Source of the DNA: Saxidomus purpurata
Taxonomy: Eukaryota; Mollusca; Bivalvia; Venerida; Veneridae
Direction: 5' to 3'
DNA: 64,000 bases
Assembly: GCA_022818135.1 (NCBI GenBank)
Contig: JAFMSR010000014.1
Location: 40,381,708-40,445,707 of the forward strand
The notes beneath the pieces are model-generated. The model worked only from the letters and a program-made list of their open reading frames with translations. It made no database searches and was not told the DNA's origin. The translations under genes were made by a program, and so were the position numbers. Of the stretch, positions 48,101-60,689 are shown one piece after another (within the stretch, counting starts at the first letter, position 1; every line of letters starts with the position of its first letter).

Positions 48101-51100
48101 GCACCACACTTTGTAGAAAACATTTCAATTACTTTTTTTAGCTCGACTATTCGAAGAATAAGGAGAGCTATCCTAGTACCCGAGCGTCGGCGTAACCACT
48201 TACGTTAAAGTTTGCGTACCACCTCAAATATTTTCAAAGTCCATTGACATCTGGCTTTGAAACTTCGCACACTTGTTCAATATCATGTCCCCAACCTGTA
48301 CACAGGAGGAGGTAACTCTGTCAAGCCTTTTGACAGAATTATGCCCCTTTTTCGACTTAGAATTTACGTTAAAGTTTGCGTACCACCTCAGATAATTTCA
48401 AAGTCCATCGACATATGGCTTTGAAACTTTGCACACTTGTTCACCATCATGATCTCAACCTGTGTACAGGAGGAGGTCACTGTATCAAGCTTTTTTACAA
48501 TATTATGCCCCTTTTTTTACTTAGAACTTACGTTAAAGTTTGCGTACTACCTCAGATATTTTATTTACACTCTTTTCTATTTACAAGTTCCTGTTATTAA
48601 CTACACTTTAACAATATCCTCCAGGATGGATATTATTTTATATTGTCAATCACTGAGAATAGTCGAGCGCGCTGTCTACTGACAGCTCTTGTTGTTGATG
48701 AACATATACTGGTTAGAAGTCAGGTTTAAGACGTGAAACTAGAACTTGTGAAATGTTATTTTTTCGATGATTTTACAGCTGATGAACATTGTGTTGAAAT
48801 ATTTTGTTCTCCATTTGTATTAAATGCATGCATGTTTTTAATCACTGAGGGAGAATTGTCACTTGAAGTGTCTAAGAAATGCGTGACTATTTTGTGTATT
48901 AATTTGGTGCTTTCACATTTAATGTACAGGAATAAGCATTTCATCCACTTATTGAGAGTCTTAAAATTGAGTCGTTTTCTATTTCAGAAGATCACTAAAA
49001 ATTCAGCCATACATACACATTAGATTATATACACATGTACATGCAAAATTAATATACCGTGTATGTGTTACTCAAAAGTTATATGCATGTTTTAATTATT
49101 GTATATGTTACTCATCTACTACTAATCCCCATTTACATTCATTGTGTTATATTCTAGTATTCTACTGTTTTTCACCATTTTATGTATTTGTATAAAAAAA
49201 TGTGTGTTTCTGGTGTCCCGGCACAAACTTTTTACTGCTGACCTTAAACTTTTTATGCCCCCGAAGGGAGGCATATTAAAATCGCACCGTCCGTCCGTCT
49301 GTGCGTCCCCACTTACAATCCGTGTCCTGACTGTAACTCTGTCTTGCATTGAAGGATTTTAAAATAACTTGGCACACATGTCTAGCACATCAAGACGACG
49401 TGTCGCGTGCAAGACCCACATCCCTACCTCAAAGGTCAAGGTCACACTTGGAGTATGAAGGTTATGGAATCCTCTATATATGCACACATTCGTGTCCGGA
49501 CTGTAACTTTGTCATGCATTGAAGGATTTTAAAATAATTTGGCACAAATGTCTAGCACATCAACACGACGTGTCGCGTACAAGACCCACATCCCTAGCTC
49601 AAAGGTCAAGGTCATACTTAGAGTTTGAAGGTAATGGATTCCTCTATATATGCATATATGCACACATTCGTGTCCGGACTGTAACTTTGTCATGCATTGA
49701 AGGATTTTAAAATAATTTGGCACAAATGTCTAGCACATCAAGATGACGTGTCGCGTGCAAGACCCACATCCCTACCACAAAGGTCAAGGTCACACTTAGA
49801 GTTTATAGGTAATGGAATCCTGTATATATGCATACATTTGTGTCCGGACTATAACTTTATCATGCTTTGAAGGATTTTAAAATAACTTGGCACAAATGTC
49901 CAGCACATCAAGCGGATGTGTCGCGTGCAAGACCCAAGTCCCTAGCTCAAAGGTCAAGGTCACACTTAGTGTTTAAAGTAATGGAAAACTGTATGCATGG
50001 TTACTCTGTCATGCATGGAAGGATTTTAAAATTACATAGCACATTTATTGAGCACATGGAGAGGACACAGACTGTGAGGCACCTCTTTCGGGGGCATTCG
50101 TCACTTGTGAGGGACAGCTCTTGTTTTATGAGAAAATGATTATAAAAAGTAATTTTCAAGTGTTTCAGAGCAGAAAAGGCAAAATAATGTAAACCCTGCC
50201 AACAGATCGAACTTATATTTGGCAAGAGACCAAAAACGCGGATACTTGCCTAATATAGAAAACAGTTCTTGTGTTGAAGTGGCTTATTTGACGTCAGATT
50301 AATTTCCCACAGTTTTCATAGCTTTTAGGAAGTATTGTTAATTAAATGAGCGCTGTTTACTTTCAGCACCCGTCGTCTAGATACACAGTGGATGGTCAGG
50401 AGTTTGATATCCTTGATGATCAGCTTATTGAAAAAGTTAAAGTTGTTAACAATAAAGGTAAGCTAAAACATCGGTTAACTGCATTTTATATACAGTATTT
50501 GTACATACATAAAACTTGCTCAGTACAATAAAGGTCATTTCTGCTGGTGAGACATTTTTCTTGGTAAAAAAGGCTATATTTAATTGTGCTCATCAGACTT
50601 TAAAAAACCTTTGGTTCTTTCTGTAATCATTAAAATCCTTAATTCACCTGTGCATTGATTGATTTCTTTTCTGGATCCATGTTATTTGCCTTTCTGTTAA
50701 TGGGAACCAGTGTAATTTTATAATATTTGTATGTGTTATATAAAAGAATGTTGGCTTTTGCACAAATTCTTATAGGAGAATGTACATTCAAGTAGACGTA
50801 CTGCCTCTTCAAATGATGGGTTCAAATTCCCACCACAGAGCCGAAATCAGAAAGTTGGCAATTTCTTATATAGGAGAAGGGTCAATTTCTATTCCTTCCA
50901 AGGAACAAAAGTTAGGAAAACTGCTTGTCTATGCATAACTGTAATACTGCTGAAATTGGCTTTAAACCCGAAGAACGAAAATGAACCCAAAAAGACAGCC
51001 TTTTGGTATATTCACACCACTATATTTTCAAACATGTAAATGTATAGCATTTATTATATGGCCTAGAAATTGATAATAACAGTCCATGCATATTTACAGC

Positions 51101-54100
51101 TTTTGATTATGTAGACGATGATGATGGTGAGTTTGACAAGGAGAACATAGAGACACTTAGTTCACATAGTCACGATACACAGGAAAAATGTGTCAAGTTT
51201 GATGTTGATACGTACAAGCCAGGATACAGAAATGGTCAAATACACAGGTCATCTCAGCATACAGGTAACTATTCAAGTCTTCTATGGTACTTTGAAATAG
51301 GAAGAGAAACTGAGTTAAATCAACAGTTTTGATGAGTTTCACTTAAATCTGGCAATTGAATTGCCTTGTTTGCGCCATTTGTTTCTTTGTGTAACACATG
51401 TTCATTAGCTCCTGAAGGTGAATAACTGTCTTGTTATGAAGTATTTAAATATTTATGCATTATTAAAGCATATTTATTAATAATGATATTTTCAGTTAAC
51501 ACATTTAGCGGAACAGATATTCATAGGAATATGCCGTTGGTGAAAGTGCCTAATATATACGAGGGCGTGCAGACTGAGGAAGAAAAACGTCGAGCCAGAA
51601 GTCAGCAGGCGATGTATCGTAGATTGTTTATGGATCTTGAACGAGAACAAGTCAAAGAAAACTTAAGGAGACAGGAACATCGGAAACGTATTCAAAAGTA
51701 ATTGATGTTTTATTGAAGTTCATGCAAGAGATATATTTATACTCTTGTCAAGCCATGTTTACATTGCTACATTACGTAGGCTGTAAGGATTAACAAAAAT
51801 TTACTGGAAAAAAAAACAACAAAGTTTTAACTTATCGGTCATCGTTTACAAAATTTATGCAGCATTTAAGAAGAATGCCTTTTGTGACTTTGTCATTAGG
51901 CCTTGCACATAAAAAAGCATGAAAAAAGGCAGCTCAAATTACAACGCGTTGCAGTTGGGTTTGCCCGCACGCTATCTTGGCAATCATTACAGTTATAATC
52001 TTACGTCACTCATAGCGCGAATTTGAAACTATTATTAGAGCTAGTTTATAGGTTAACTCCTCCCCATTCAAGGTACAAGCGTTCACGTCGTCAATTTGCT
52101 CCGCCCAAAAACTTGCACGGTAAGCTACTGAACGATCTTCACTTAAGTATTTTAATGCAAGTGGCAATCAGTATTTAGTAAGGTTGAATATAGGGTTCTT
52201 TGCGTATTTTGGAGTGACTTTGAGAGAAATTATATAGATCTAGACTATTTTATTTAAAATGTTGATTAATACTCCTTTAAACCAGATCTCTTAATCACAG
52301 CGATTGAGCTACGGTATCATTCATTGCATTTAATTTAAGTGTACTACAAAGGAAGACACCGAAATAGGGGTGTACCCGTCGTTAGTACAGGTCCGTCGTA
52401 AGTTTATGAATTATAATACAGGTAAATTATGTTTTGGAACTTTACATAATTCATAATGACGTCTGGTGAACAAAAATATATTGTAATGCTTTTTTTCATA
52501 AAATGCGTTTTCAGTCTGTTTCTCATACAAAATGTCAACGAAACCAACTAAATTTACGAAATTACAATATTTGAGTACACCGATAATTGATATCGCAGCA
52601 CCTATCTGTAAACGTGAAAAATAGGTTTGTCTCCGGCAGTACTGGAACTCTGAACCTTTATTTCGCAAAGCGTCACCACAAAAGCAAGGTCATGGACAAG
52701 AGTAGAAGTGTCGTATTCTACTGACATACTTGTATCTAGTGCCGTATTCTACCAACATACTAGTATCTAGTGTCGTATTCTACTGACATATCACGTGCAT
52801 CTGAAAATGCTTGCCTGCCAAAATCGTAACTTGTATACAAGTGAATTTACGGTCATTTTCTGTTGTGTTATCACAACCAAGTTTCCTTTCTATACTGCAG
52901 ACAGTGAACACAGATATTTTCGCTTATGAACTGTGTTTTTACTTTCAAAGTCAATGGTTTCTCCCTTCCTTCAATCTTCGGAGTGGGGTCGGGTTGTTGA
53001 GTCTGAGAAAAAATTCCAAAGCAATGAACAGAGACGTAGTTACTTCGGACATAAAAATGAAATAGCAGGCATGGCAGTCGGACCGGTAGTTTATTGACGA
53101 TTATCTAATTGATTGTACTTTATCTCATACATTTACATGTATTTCCATTCTTTTATATGCCAACCCATAAAGTGTATGTTGGATGTCTAACAGTAAACTG
53201 TTACAGTTCGCAAGATGAGTGTAGGATACTGCACTCTGACCAATGCAATTTACAACCAGGTGTCACGCATGAGCGAAATGTTGGACACATGACTTCAGAG
53301 TTACACGATTACTCAAAACATTGTTTAACTCTTTGACTAACTACAATTTTTTGGCTATTGTTCACTTTTTGGTGCAGAAACATTCGACCAATGATAAAGA
53401 AAACATTTAAAGAATCTGCGGGAGTCAAACATTTTGTTTTGCACTGACCGCTGTGTCGTCAGTGTCACTGAAGTAAAATGTACACACTAATCTTAGACTA
53501 ATAAATCCTTGATATACTTATGCACACTAATTTATTTCCAGTGTCAATGGCTATCCACATATCCATAATTATGATAATCATTAGTAAAGTTCTAGGACAT
53601 ATGATTAACTCACGCATGCACGCGAGACGGTGAACTCACAAGAAGTTTTCGGAAAGACATTTAATGTACACATGTAGCAATGCATAGTAATGTATATAGT
53701 AAATTGTACGTATACGAGAACTTGTGCATATTACTTATACTTAAAATAAACAAAAACAAGTTATATGTGACGATTATGTTGGTGGAGTGCTGCTGTATAT
53801 GTCCAACCGATAGTACAGCAGGGGTGTAGTACAGCAGGGGTGTGGAATTCCTATGTCCGACTTGTCTGTGTGTGTGTGTGCGTGGTTGTGTGTGTGTGTC
53901 GTGCGTGTGTGTGTGTGTGTGTGTGTTGGTGGTGTGCACTTCTGGGTGCTGTGGGGTTCGTTTTGGGGAGGCTGCGTTTTTGGTACGTGGCATTCCCTGT
54001 TTGATATTATTTTTGTTTTTGTGTGACACGGGATTTTCTGCCGTCGGACAGGCGGATTTTTCTGTCCCGGTTGTCCGCTTTGAGGGGAAAATGAGAAACG

Positions 54101-56525
54101 AATAAATAATGTACGAAAGTCATGTTTACGCCGAGACCCTCTAGATATATTTGCACTAGATTCTATTGGGAAAACCTTTTAATTTTGAGAGCGCGCTGGT
54201 TGTGTTTTTCTGTTTTTTGTATGTACATGTATTCCCTCGTGGATTTGCCTCAATATTTCGACTGCAAGACAGACCCGTTTTACAACTTACGTTACATCTA
54301 GTCTGTCTTTGCTAAGGGCGGCTATCGTATATAGCAAAAAGCTCTTGCGCACAATTAGTTGGGCTACTCGTGGAGGTACGCAATAAAACTTTCATAGTCC
54401 ATTTCGTATGTTTGGAGAAAGTTCCATCTAGCTACTCCATTGTAATTAAAGTGCACATTAATATCTACAATATCCGATATTGATTCTGTCATGTCTTTAA
54501 TATTTTCTTTCCACGTTTTTCGGATCAAATGAGTGCATGAATGCGGTTTAGGCAGAACGTGACGTCAGAATCAAATAAAGACTGATCGCATGCGCCCCTA
54601 TTTGGCCTTGTCATTGAAAGTACGGAGGGGAGGAGTTAACCGATATATACATGCTCTATTAATAGTTTCAGATTCGCCTTTGTGTGACGTAAGATTGTAA
54701 CTCTATTGATTGCTAAAACAGCGTAAGGGCAAACCCAACTGCAACGCGTTGTAACATAAATCTTTAATCAGGTTGTACATTACACGAAAAACTAACTAAT
54801 TGTTGACTTAGAGCCCCTCAGATTGGTGGCGGAGGAAACAAGGTGCATCATGGAAATTTCGATTTCAACTTACCTTCAAATAAATAATCCACATAAAGCG
54901 AAAACAAAAATATGTGTGTTTCCAGTCTCCCGACTGCCATTAACTTTTTACTGCCGACCTCAAGCTAATTTGTGAGAAAATTATCAAAAAGAACAATTTT
55001 CAAGTGAAGGCAAAATTGAAAAAATAAACCTGCCGACTAACCAACCAAAACTATTTTGGTAAAGGGAGTGGAAACACACACAAACTCTTTCATAGACAGG
55101 AATATGAGAAAGTTATCTTCTACATATTTTGATAGACTGAAAAAAGAAAAGGAAGAAGACAGACAGAAGGAAGAACAGATGTCTAAAGAATTGATCGAGC
55201 CACGTGACCCAGTTACCGGGGAAACAGGCAGGGAGGCACAGGACAGGGAAGAACAAGAAAGAAAATTTATACGACAGACAATACAAGAACATGAAAGAAA
55301 AGTCAGAAAAACAAAAGAAATAGAAAGGTGATTATCACTTTATATTAATACACAATTAGTTTTGCCTCATGGGTTCGTATCTTTAGTATAATTGGCTGTT
55401 ATTTTTTGCTTACTAGTTATGATACAAGCAAAACTTTTTTTAAGTTGATCTTGGACAGGCTTGTGTTGGAGTAGCAGTAGACAACTTGAGTGTGTGATAG
55501 AATATATTTCTAGTTGTTGTTGTGTGAGTTTAACGCCTGTTTCAATAGTTCTTAGGTCATTTAAAACAGGCGGGCAGTTTACCTAACCATCATTCCTGGG
55601 AAGAACCAGTATTAGACACATATCCTCTGTAAAAAACTGCAAACTTTCTCACATAAAGAGACATGTACGGTAGTAGGGCTCAAACCCATGAACATCAATC
55701 TATGAGAGCTTTCAGTGGTTTCAAGTCAACAACTCTTTACCACTTGACCGTGGAGGCAGTTATATTTCTACAAGTTAAAAAAGCATATAGTCCCATGACA
55801 ATCTCTCAAGTCAAACTGATTTTCATTTATACTACGCAGAAAACTGATAAAAAATAATATAAAACACATTGTTCACATCTGAATGTGGTAAGAAGTTTGC
55901 ACATAGAAGAGCTATTGGTTGCATTTGCATAAAAGTTGAACAGGGTGTTTTTGACTGAGTCTTTGCTCAAATGTCAGGTTTTCAATGTACTTTGTAGGTA
56001 TATAGAAGCTCTAAGACAACAATTAAAGGAGAAAACAAGAAGAAAGAAGATTGACTTACCTCCCTTGTGTTGCTGTGGAGAAACTATATGGGACACTAAT
56101 CCAGAAACTTGTGCCAACAATTGTGTATTCTACAAAAATCCTAAAGGTGTGTCATTTCGCTTCGGCGACTTAGTTTCTTTATCATAAGAACTCATATGTA
56201 CACAGAATGAGCATGCAAGTTCAATTTTGGGCTAGATAGAATAAGTAGGTCTATAGTTACATGCCTTGTTCAAATATTATTTTTATAGTTAAGAGCTTTT
56301 CTATATTTCTAAAGTCTTGATTCAATATGCATATTCATTTATTCCTTCAACTATTCTTATAATGCAACATTCACTGCATTTTGATACTGTTTTGATCTTT
56401 TATGTAGCTAATAATTTAACATATTCATACAGTATATGTTGCTTATATGCCCGTTGCATTATCTTTCAGAATATGGACGTGCATTGCAGGCAATGTTGGA
56501 TTCCAGTGAACTGTTAGCATCTTAG
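42158..56525 (+). CDS. CCDC15: CCDC15-like coiled-coil protein, 11 exons, 500 codons (arm B)
   Basis: Same architecture and exon lengths as the arm-A gene. Exons: 42158-42310, 42967-43116, 44599-44725, 45302-45366, 46398-46514, 50367-50457, 51100-51264, 51496-51697, 55100-55327, 55998-56146, 56470-56525. Splice borders are intact, although exon 1 has donor GTACGT (GTATGT in A) and exon 10 has GTGTGT (GTATGT in A). The N-terminal exon is identical in protein sequence. Most exons differ by a few residues (for example RRVITDNF versus RRVMTDNY), but the acidic start of exon 7 differs strongly (AFDYVDDDDGEF versus AFHNEEDEDSEF). It keeps the same coiled-coil segments and C-terminal CCCG...CANNC cysteines. 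Probably the second allele of one gene; a true second gene cannot be excluded. Confidence 0.7.
43172..44391. mobile_element. Non-autonomous hAT element, 1220 bp, arm B only
   Basis: Ends CAGGGATG and CATCCCTG are inverted. The 8-bp duplication CCTCTTGC flanks at 43164-43171 and 44392-44399; arm A has the unoccupied site (CCTCTTGT, 20942-20949). Both ends are packed with direct and inverted GTACT/AGTAC motifs (for example ACTCGTACTTACTCGAGTAC), likely transposase-binding subterminal repeats. The middle is AT-rich with no transposase frame. It lies in intron 2 of the CCDC15-like gene. Confidence 0.9.
46135..46344. mobile_element. Intact MITE of the TGTAAATTGGG family (arm B)
   Basis: Runs from ATTGTAAATGGGGTAATATT to ATTATCCAAATTACAGTAA, showing both inverted ends. 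The arm-A counterpart is split by an insertion. It ends about 50 bp before the acceptor of CCDC15-like exon 5. Confidence 0.7.
46977..47444 (+). mobile_element. Helentron-like non-autonomous element, arm B only
   Basis: Head TTCGTCTGTCCGTCCACC. The tail has hairpin GGCCA-TCT-TGGCC (47423-47435), then CCCTCTTGTT. The interior has two diverged segments (TCCTCTGAAACCAATGGGCC / TTCTCTGAAACCACAAAGCC). Arm A lacks it around 26680. Intronic, non-coding. Confidence 0.55.
48140..48691 (+). mobile_element. Helentron-like element with about 165-bp satellite units, arm B only
   Basis: Same head as 24307 (AGCTCGACTATTCGAAGAAT). Subterminal inverted partner AATAGTCGAGC (48658-48668), hairpin GCTGTC-TACT-GACAGC (48671-48686), terminus TCTTGTT. 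It has about two and a half units of about 165 bp (CGTTAAAGTTTGCGTACCAC at 48205, 48370 and 48532), diverged from the units of the arm-A element but alignable (TTATGCCCCTTTTT.GACTTAG). Confidence 0.7.
49254..50125 (+). mobile_element. Helentron-like element with about 175-bp satellite units, arm B only
   Basis: Head TATGCCCCCGAAGGGAGGCA, then a CCGTCCGTCCGTCTG motif. The subterminal inverted partner CTTTCGGGGGCAT is at 50085-50097, the short hairpin TCAC-TT-GTGA at 50101-50110, and the tail GGGACAGCTCTTGTT. About four units of 171-178 bp begin with GTGTCCGGACTGTAAC (49322, 49493, 49671, 49842). Each includes GCACATCAAGACGACGTGTC and CTCAAAGGTCAAGGTCACAC. Arm A lacks the block near 28018. Confidence 0.7.
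51939..54754. mobile_element. 2.8-kb element with about 125-bp terminal inverted repeats, arm B only
   Basis: The left end TTACAACGCGTTGCAGTTGG and right end CCAACTGCAACGCGTTGTAA are inverted. Similarity continues inward for about 125 bp (TTACGTCAC, GGTTAACTCCTCCCC near 52055-52070 against GGGGAGGAGTTAACC near 54628-54643). Arm A is continuous at about 30362. The interior has a 31-bp tandem repeat (52710-52795), a (GT)n run (about 53864-53935) and a duplicated GTAGTACAGCAGGGGTGT. No recognisable transposase, so non-autonomous. It lies in intron 8 of the CCDC15-like gene; no clear target duplication. Confidence 0.75.
55505..55765 (-). mobile_element. SINE, arm-B partner of 31185-31440
   Basis: Reverse-complement core CATTCCTGGGAAGAACCAGT and AAACTGCAAACTTTCTCACA. 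Located in intron 9 of the arm-B CCDC15-like gene. Confidence 0.65.
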
Positions 56526-59123
56526 GGCAAAGCAGTATTGTAGGGATGTTTAATGTGTTTTACAGAAGATTGAATAACTTTAAATATAATGTAGTCTTCT
56601 GCTAGGCTGCTACTTATAAAATATACAGAAAAGTTAGTTTCAAAAGTGAAATACTTTGCTGAATAAAACTTCGCATAGCTAGAAGACTGTTATGTAGAAA
56701 AAATAAGATAAAAGATTCACCTGTTCCATGCTTGAACAGTGGACAGCCATCAGTTAGCCTTACTATACCAGGATTTTTCTTGGCTTTTTGGGTTACATGT
56801 TACGCTATGCATTTCTTCAAAGACAATGTAATGGCTGCTAGAATGTTTTTGGCTAGTATAGGAAATTTTATGAAATGTTATGGTTAAAACTGTGTCTAGT
56901 AACACACATTTACTGTATCAAAGGCATTTAGCTGTTTCTGTGTGAACAAGTTCTGTTTAATTCACCTGGCACAGAAAAATCAATAGTGCCATGTCATTAA
57001 AATCATATTATTCCTACAGAAGTATATACTCTGATTTGAATGCTTAATTGGTAGTAGATTCTGTGGCAAGCAGACTGGGCTGTGTTTTCTAACAGTCAGT
57101 GTATAGAATTGTTCACTGATTTTAAGAAAAAAATGTATAATAAAAATTAACTGCTGATTATTCACAGTATTATTGTACTTGCTGCCAAACTCATTTCTAT
57201 ATTATATGAATCTCGCTGTATGTGTATAAACATGATAAATGAAATACGTTTTACTTAAGAATTTTTATTTCTTTCCGTCTTGTTGAAATTTATTCTGATG
57301 GTTAATTGTGATATGCTTTAGTGATTTATCAAAAATCAATGTAAAGTAATTTTTTAACAGCTGTTCAACTGCTGGAAACTTTTTCCTATTTCTCTGATAA
57401 AAAAAAGGTGCGACCTACGGGCACTTTTTTACCAGAATATTTATGTGACGTCTTGCCAGTAGTATTTTATAGTTGCTTCAATATTTAATTTATTACACGT
57501 GTAACAGCTGTTATTTATATAACCCTAGGAAGTACCACCTTTAAGAAACTAATAAATGAAGAAGCAATTTTTTCACAAAACATTCTTTAGCAGTGACTGT
57601 TCAAAGAACATTGTGCAGTTATCAAGTTCCTTGGGGGGAAAGCTAGAATTCTGTCTTACCATATGTTATCATTTCTTGAAGCTGCTTGTCCAAACAATAA
57701 TTGGCATGATTTTTTTTTTCATTAATGATTGTTTTGCTATATTTTCTGTGATAAATTTTGTATATTTGTGTGAATTAAATAGATATATTGTCTTTTTATA
57801 GTATTTCTGTTTTCTTTTGTAAGGAAACTGTTGAATGACTGGAATGAACTTGAAAATAATATGAACATGAGACATCAGATCAAGGAATAGCCATGCTTGA
57901 TATTTGTTTACAAGATGTCACAGATCCAAGCCATTTATTAGTTGTTTAAAACGTTACAAATGTACGTAATCCTGCAGTGGTTACTTCCCTTGAAACTAAG
58001 AAACATTTCATTTTGAAGATTTAGTTAGTTGCTGTGTGCATATTTCTTTAGTTATTTAGAATTTTATATGGTATATTCGCAATCTGTTGATATGAGACAA
58101 AACTTGTCTACATTACATTTAATGTAAATCGAAGATACTCGTATCTATGAACAGGACTTTATCCCATGACCAGCTTAATTTTCATTTACAGTTCTCGGAA
58201 TTTCCGGTACCTTTAACAGTATGAATAAAATTTTCTTTCTCACTGATCCAAGTCACAGCAGCTCGACTTTGGTTTAATATTTCACAAGGCATCTATGTTG
58301 GTTTTATATATGACGGATAAGTAGATAACGCGAAATATTTTCGTGTTACCTACTTAATAGATAGCAACGCAAAATCTGTACAAGTTAGTTGCTTAATTAT
58401 CCGAGATACGTAGTGGCAGATGTGAGCTGGTAGGACACAATTTGTGTTACGGTATTTATCTTACTTGGAAATGTTTCGCGAAAATATAACTAGATAACCA
58501 GACAAATATCACAGATATTTATTTAGTAGGTATCTAGAAAATTAACACGAAAGTCGGTTAACTAACGTGTGGCAGGAATATGCTACCATAATTACAACTT
58601 CAGTAACAAATAATCCAGTAAGTAACGTTGCAGTAGTGTGATTTTGCTTCATACGGAGGCCTTGTCCCCTCAAGGCCTCCGTAGCTTCATGGTCAGGCCG
58701 GTAGTACCCTGACGAACAATTTTTTTTCTATAAAATACTTGAAACAAATTCATACACTGTTCACGAACATTCTCCCATAACCACACATTTTGAAAATAAT
58801 GCAAGCCGAACTCAACATCGTGTTCATTGACTCAGATAATGATAGTTGATTGGGTACGAATGTAATCAGGTTTTAAGTTCATTTCATACAGACTTTTTCA
58901 GGTTTTATGTTGCATTTCTATGGTCCTAGATTGCAAGATAAGGGATATGGTGACCACTTTTTCTAAATATGGGTCTACAGGAGTTCCCTAGTGTCATGAA
59001 AATATGTCTGCCCTCTATTTCAAGCTATTATGATAGAACAACGTCCAAGGTCGAGTCAGTCTTTCAGAGATAAGAAACTTAAAGAGTTGCTAGTTTATTT
59101 GAGCTAACCGTTAACAGAGAAGC
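56526..59123. other. Intergenic region between CCDC15-like and astakine-like genes (arm B)
   Basis: Partner of 32273-34853. No exon recognised. It contains a perfect hairpin at 58653-58682. Confidence 0.5.
58653..58682. repeat. Perfect 12-bp-stem hairpin upstream of astakine-like copy B
   Basis: ACGGAGGCCTTG-TCCCCT-CAAGGCCTCCGT. In arm A (34383-34412) the left arm has two mismatches. The third copy's flank lacks it. Function unknown; it lies about 440 bp before the start codon. Confidence 0.7.
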
Positions 59124-60039
59124 ATGATGTTGTATATTGTGCTGGCACTAGCCGTGATCTGCGGGATTTCTGAGGTATCAACAATTTTGTCGTTACATTT
59201 ATCTGAAAGAAACTGTCCTTTGCAAAAGACAGAGATAAATCCATCAGTCTGTATGCTAAATTATGCAAACACACGTTAGAAACAATTTGTCAGAGACGTA
59301 TAAATAACATTATTTAATACGTCTCAGAATTTGCCATTTCTATAAGAACTTCATTGATAATAAAATAGTGTTTGTATGAAAGCAATCAAGAATATTTTTT
59401 ATAAGTAGAGTCGCTTATATCACAGAAATAAAGTGTTATAAGTACATGTACACAGCGCAGTTCATATACGGTACCCGATATTGTAAACTGAATTCATTTC
59501 GCATTTTATAGGCTGCTGTTTGTAGCAAAGACAACGCCACTTCAGTCTGTGGTGCTGGAGAGTGTTGCTACATCCAACCTGAGTTTTTGGTAGCCAGTAA
59601 AAGACAGGCCATCCTCCCACAACTTCATCGGCACCATGACACAGGTCAGAAAAGAGTCTTTTACAATCAAGTACTCGTAGAGAGGCGGGATTCTGATTCT
59701 GCTATTCAGACTAATATAACCACTAAACAAGAAGCTGATTTGGAAAATAGCTTGTTCTGTATTAAGTTTGGTTGTTGGCGGGAGCTGTGTTTTAGTTTAA
59801 CGGTTTTAGGGATTATCTTATTTTTTCACATATACCTACGTTAACACACTATTTCAGGCGTTTGTGAAAAATACCATTTACAAGACGACCATTGCTACCC
59901 ACTAGAGACTGCCAACGGTCACTGTGGGTGCAGTCCCGGATTGAGCTGTCAGTGGGTCCCGTTACCGTCACCCACAGCTAAGCGCAGCATGGTTTACCAC
60001 CCCGGACCTGGCGCCTACCAATGTGCACCCAGGATTTAA
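59124..60039 (+). CDS. Secreted prokineticin/astakine-like protein, three exons (arm B)
   Basis: Exons 59124-59174, 59512-59644 and 59858-60039, 121 residues. It differs from arm A by T5I in the signal peptide and A29V next to the second cysteine. All ten cysteines and the CxCxPGLxC block are kept. The exon-2 donor is GTCAGA, whereas arm A has GTAAGT because about 20 bp downstream are missing there. Probably allelic to 34854-35748. About 4.3 kb before the paralogue at 63386. Confidence 0.75.
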
Positions 60040-60196
60040 CACACAAAATATACTATGTGTAGTTGAAAAGTTTAACTGTATCTCAAACTTGTAATAATTA
60101 CAATCTGTTCCATTTCGTCGTTTGCTTTTTCCTAAATTTTGCTAAACCTGTCGACAGTTTATAAAGCAATCACCCATTCTTTGGCCTGATTGCAAG

Positions 60197-60410
60197 CACG
60201 GTGTAAGTTAAGATGCAAAGTGAGTTTGGTGTACGTCCGGATGCAAAGTGATATTGGTATAAGTTTCGATGCAGAGTGATTTTGGTGTAAGTTGCGATGC
60301 AAGGTGATCCTTCTGTACGTCAAGGTGAAAAGCTACTTTGGTGTAACATAGGGTGTAAAGTTATTTTGGTATAAGTTAAGGTGCAGCTGCTTGGTGCAGC
60401 TGCTTGTCAA
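60197..60410. repeat. Degenerate minisatellite 3' of the astakine-like gene (arm B)
   Basis: Partner of 35905-36108 with one extra partial unit (GCAGAGTGATTTTGGTGTAA). Confidence 0.6.
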
Positions 60411-60689
60411 AACAATAATCAGCATGCATATTTGTTCATAAATGATTGTTTTGCTATTTTTGGGGGGATCCATTTTGTGTACTAGTATTTTTGTGGATTA
60501 AATAAACATACTGTCATTGTATAGTACTCGTGTTTTCTTTTGTAAGGAAGATAAAATGAAGAGAACTGAACTTGAAGATAAAAGATAAAGAAACCTTATT
60601 TAACCTTGCATATAATCAACAGACAACATTAGCTACAAAGCTATTGCGCGACAAACAAGGTATCCAGTAACAAGTACTTAATTTTTCAC

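Noticed and set aside
53661..54105. Open frames rich in Thr-His or Cys-Val on opposite strands
   Set aside because: Caused by the GT/CA run inside the 2.8-kb element.
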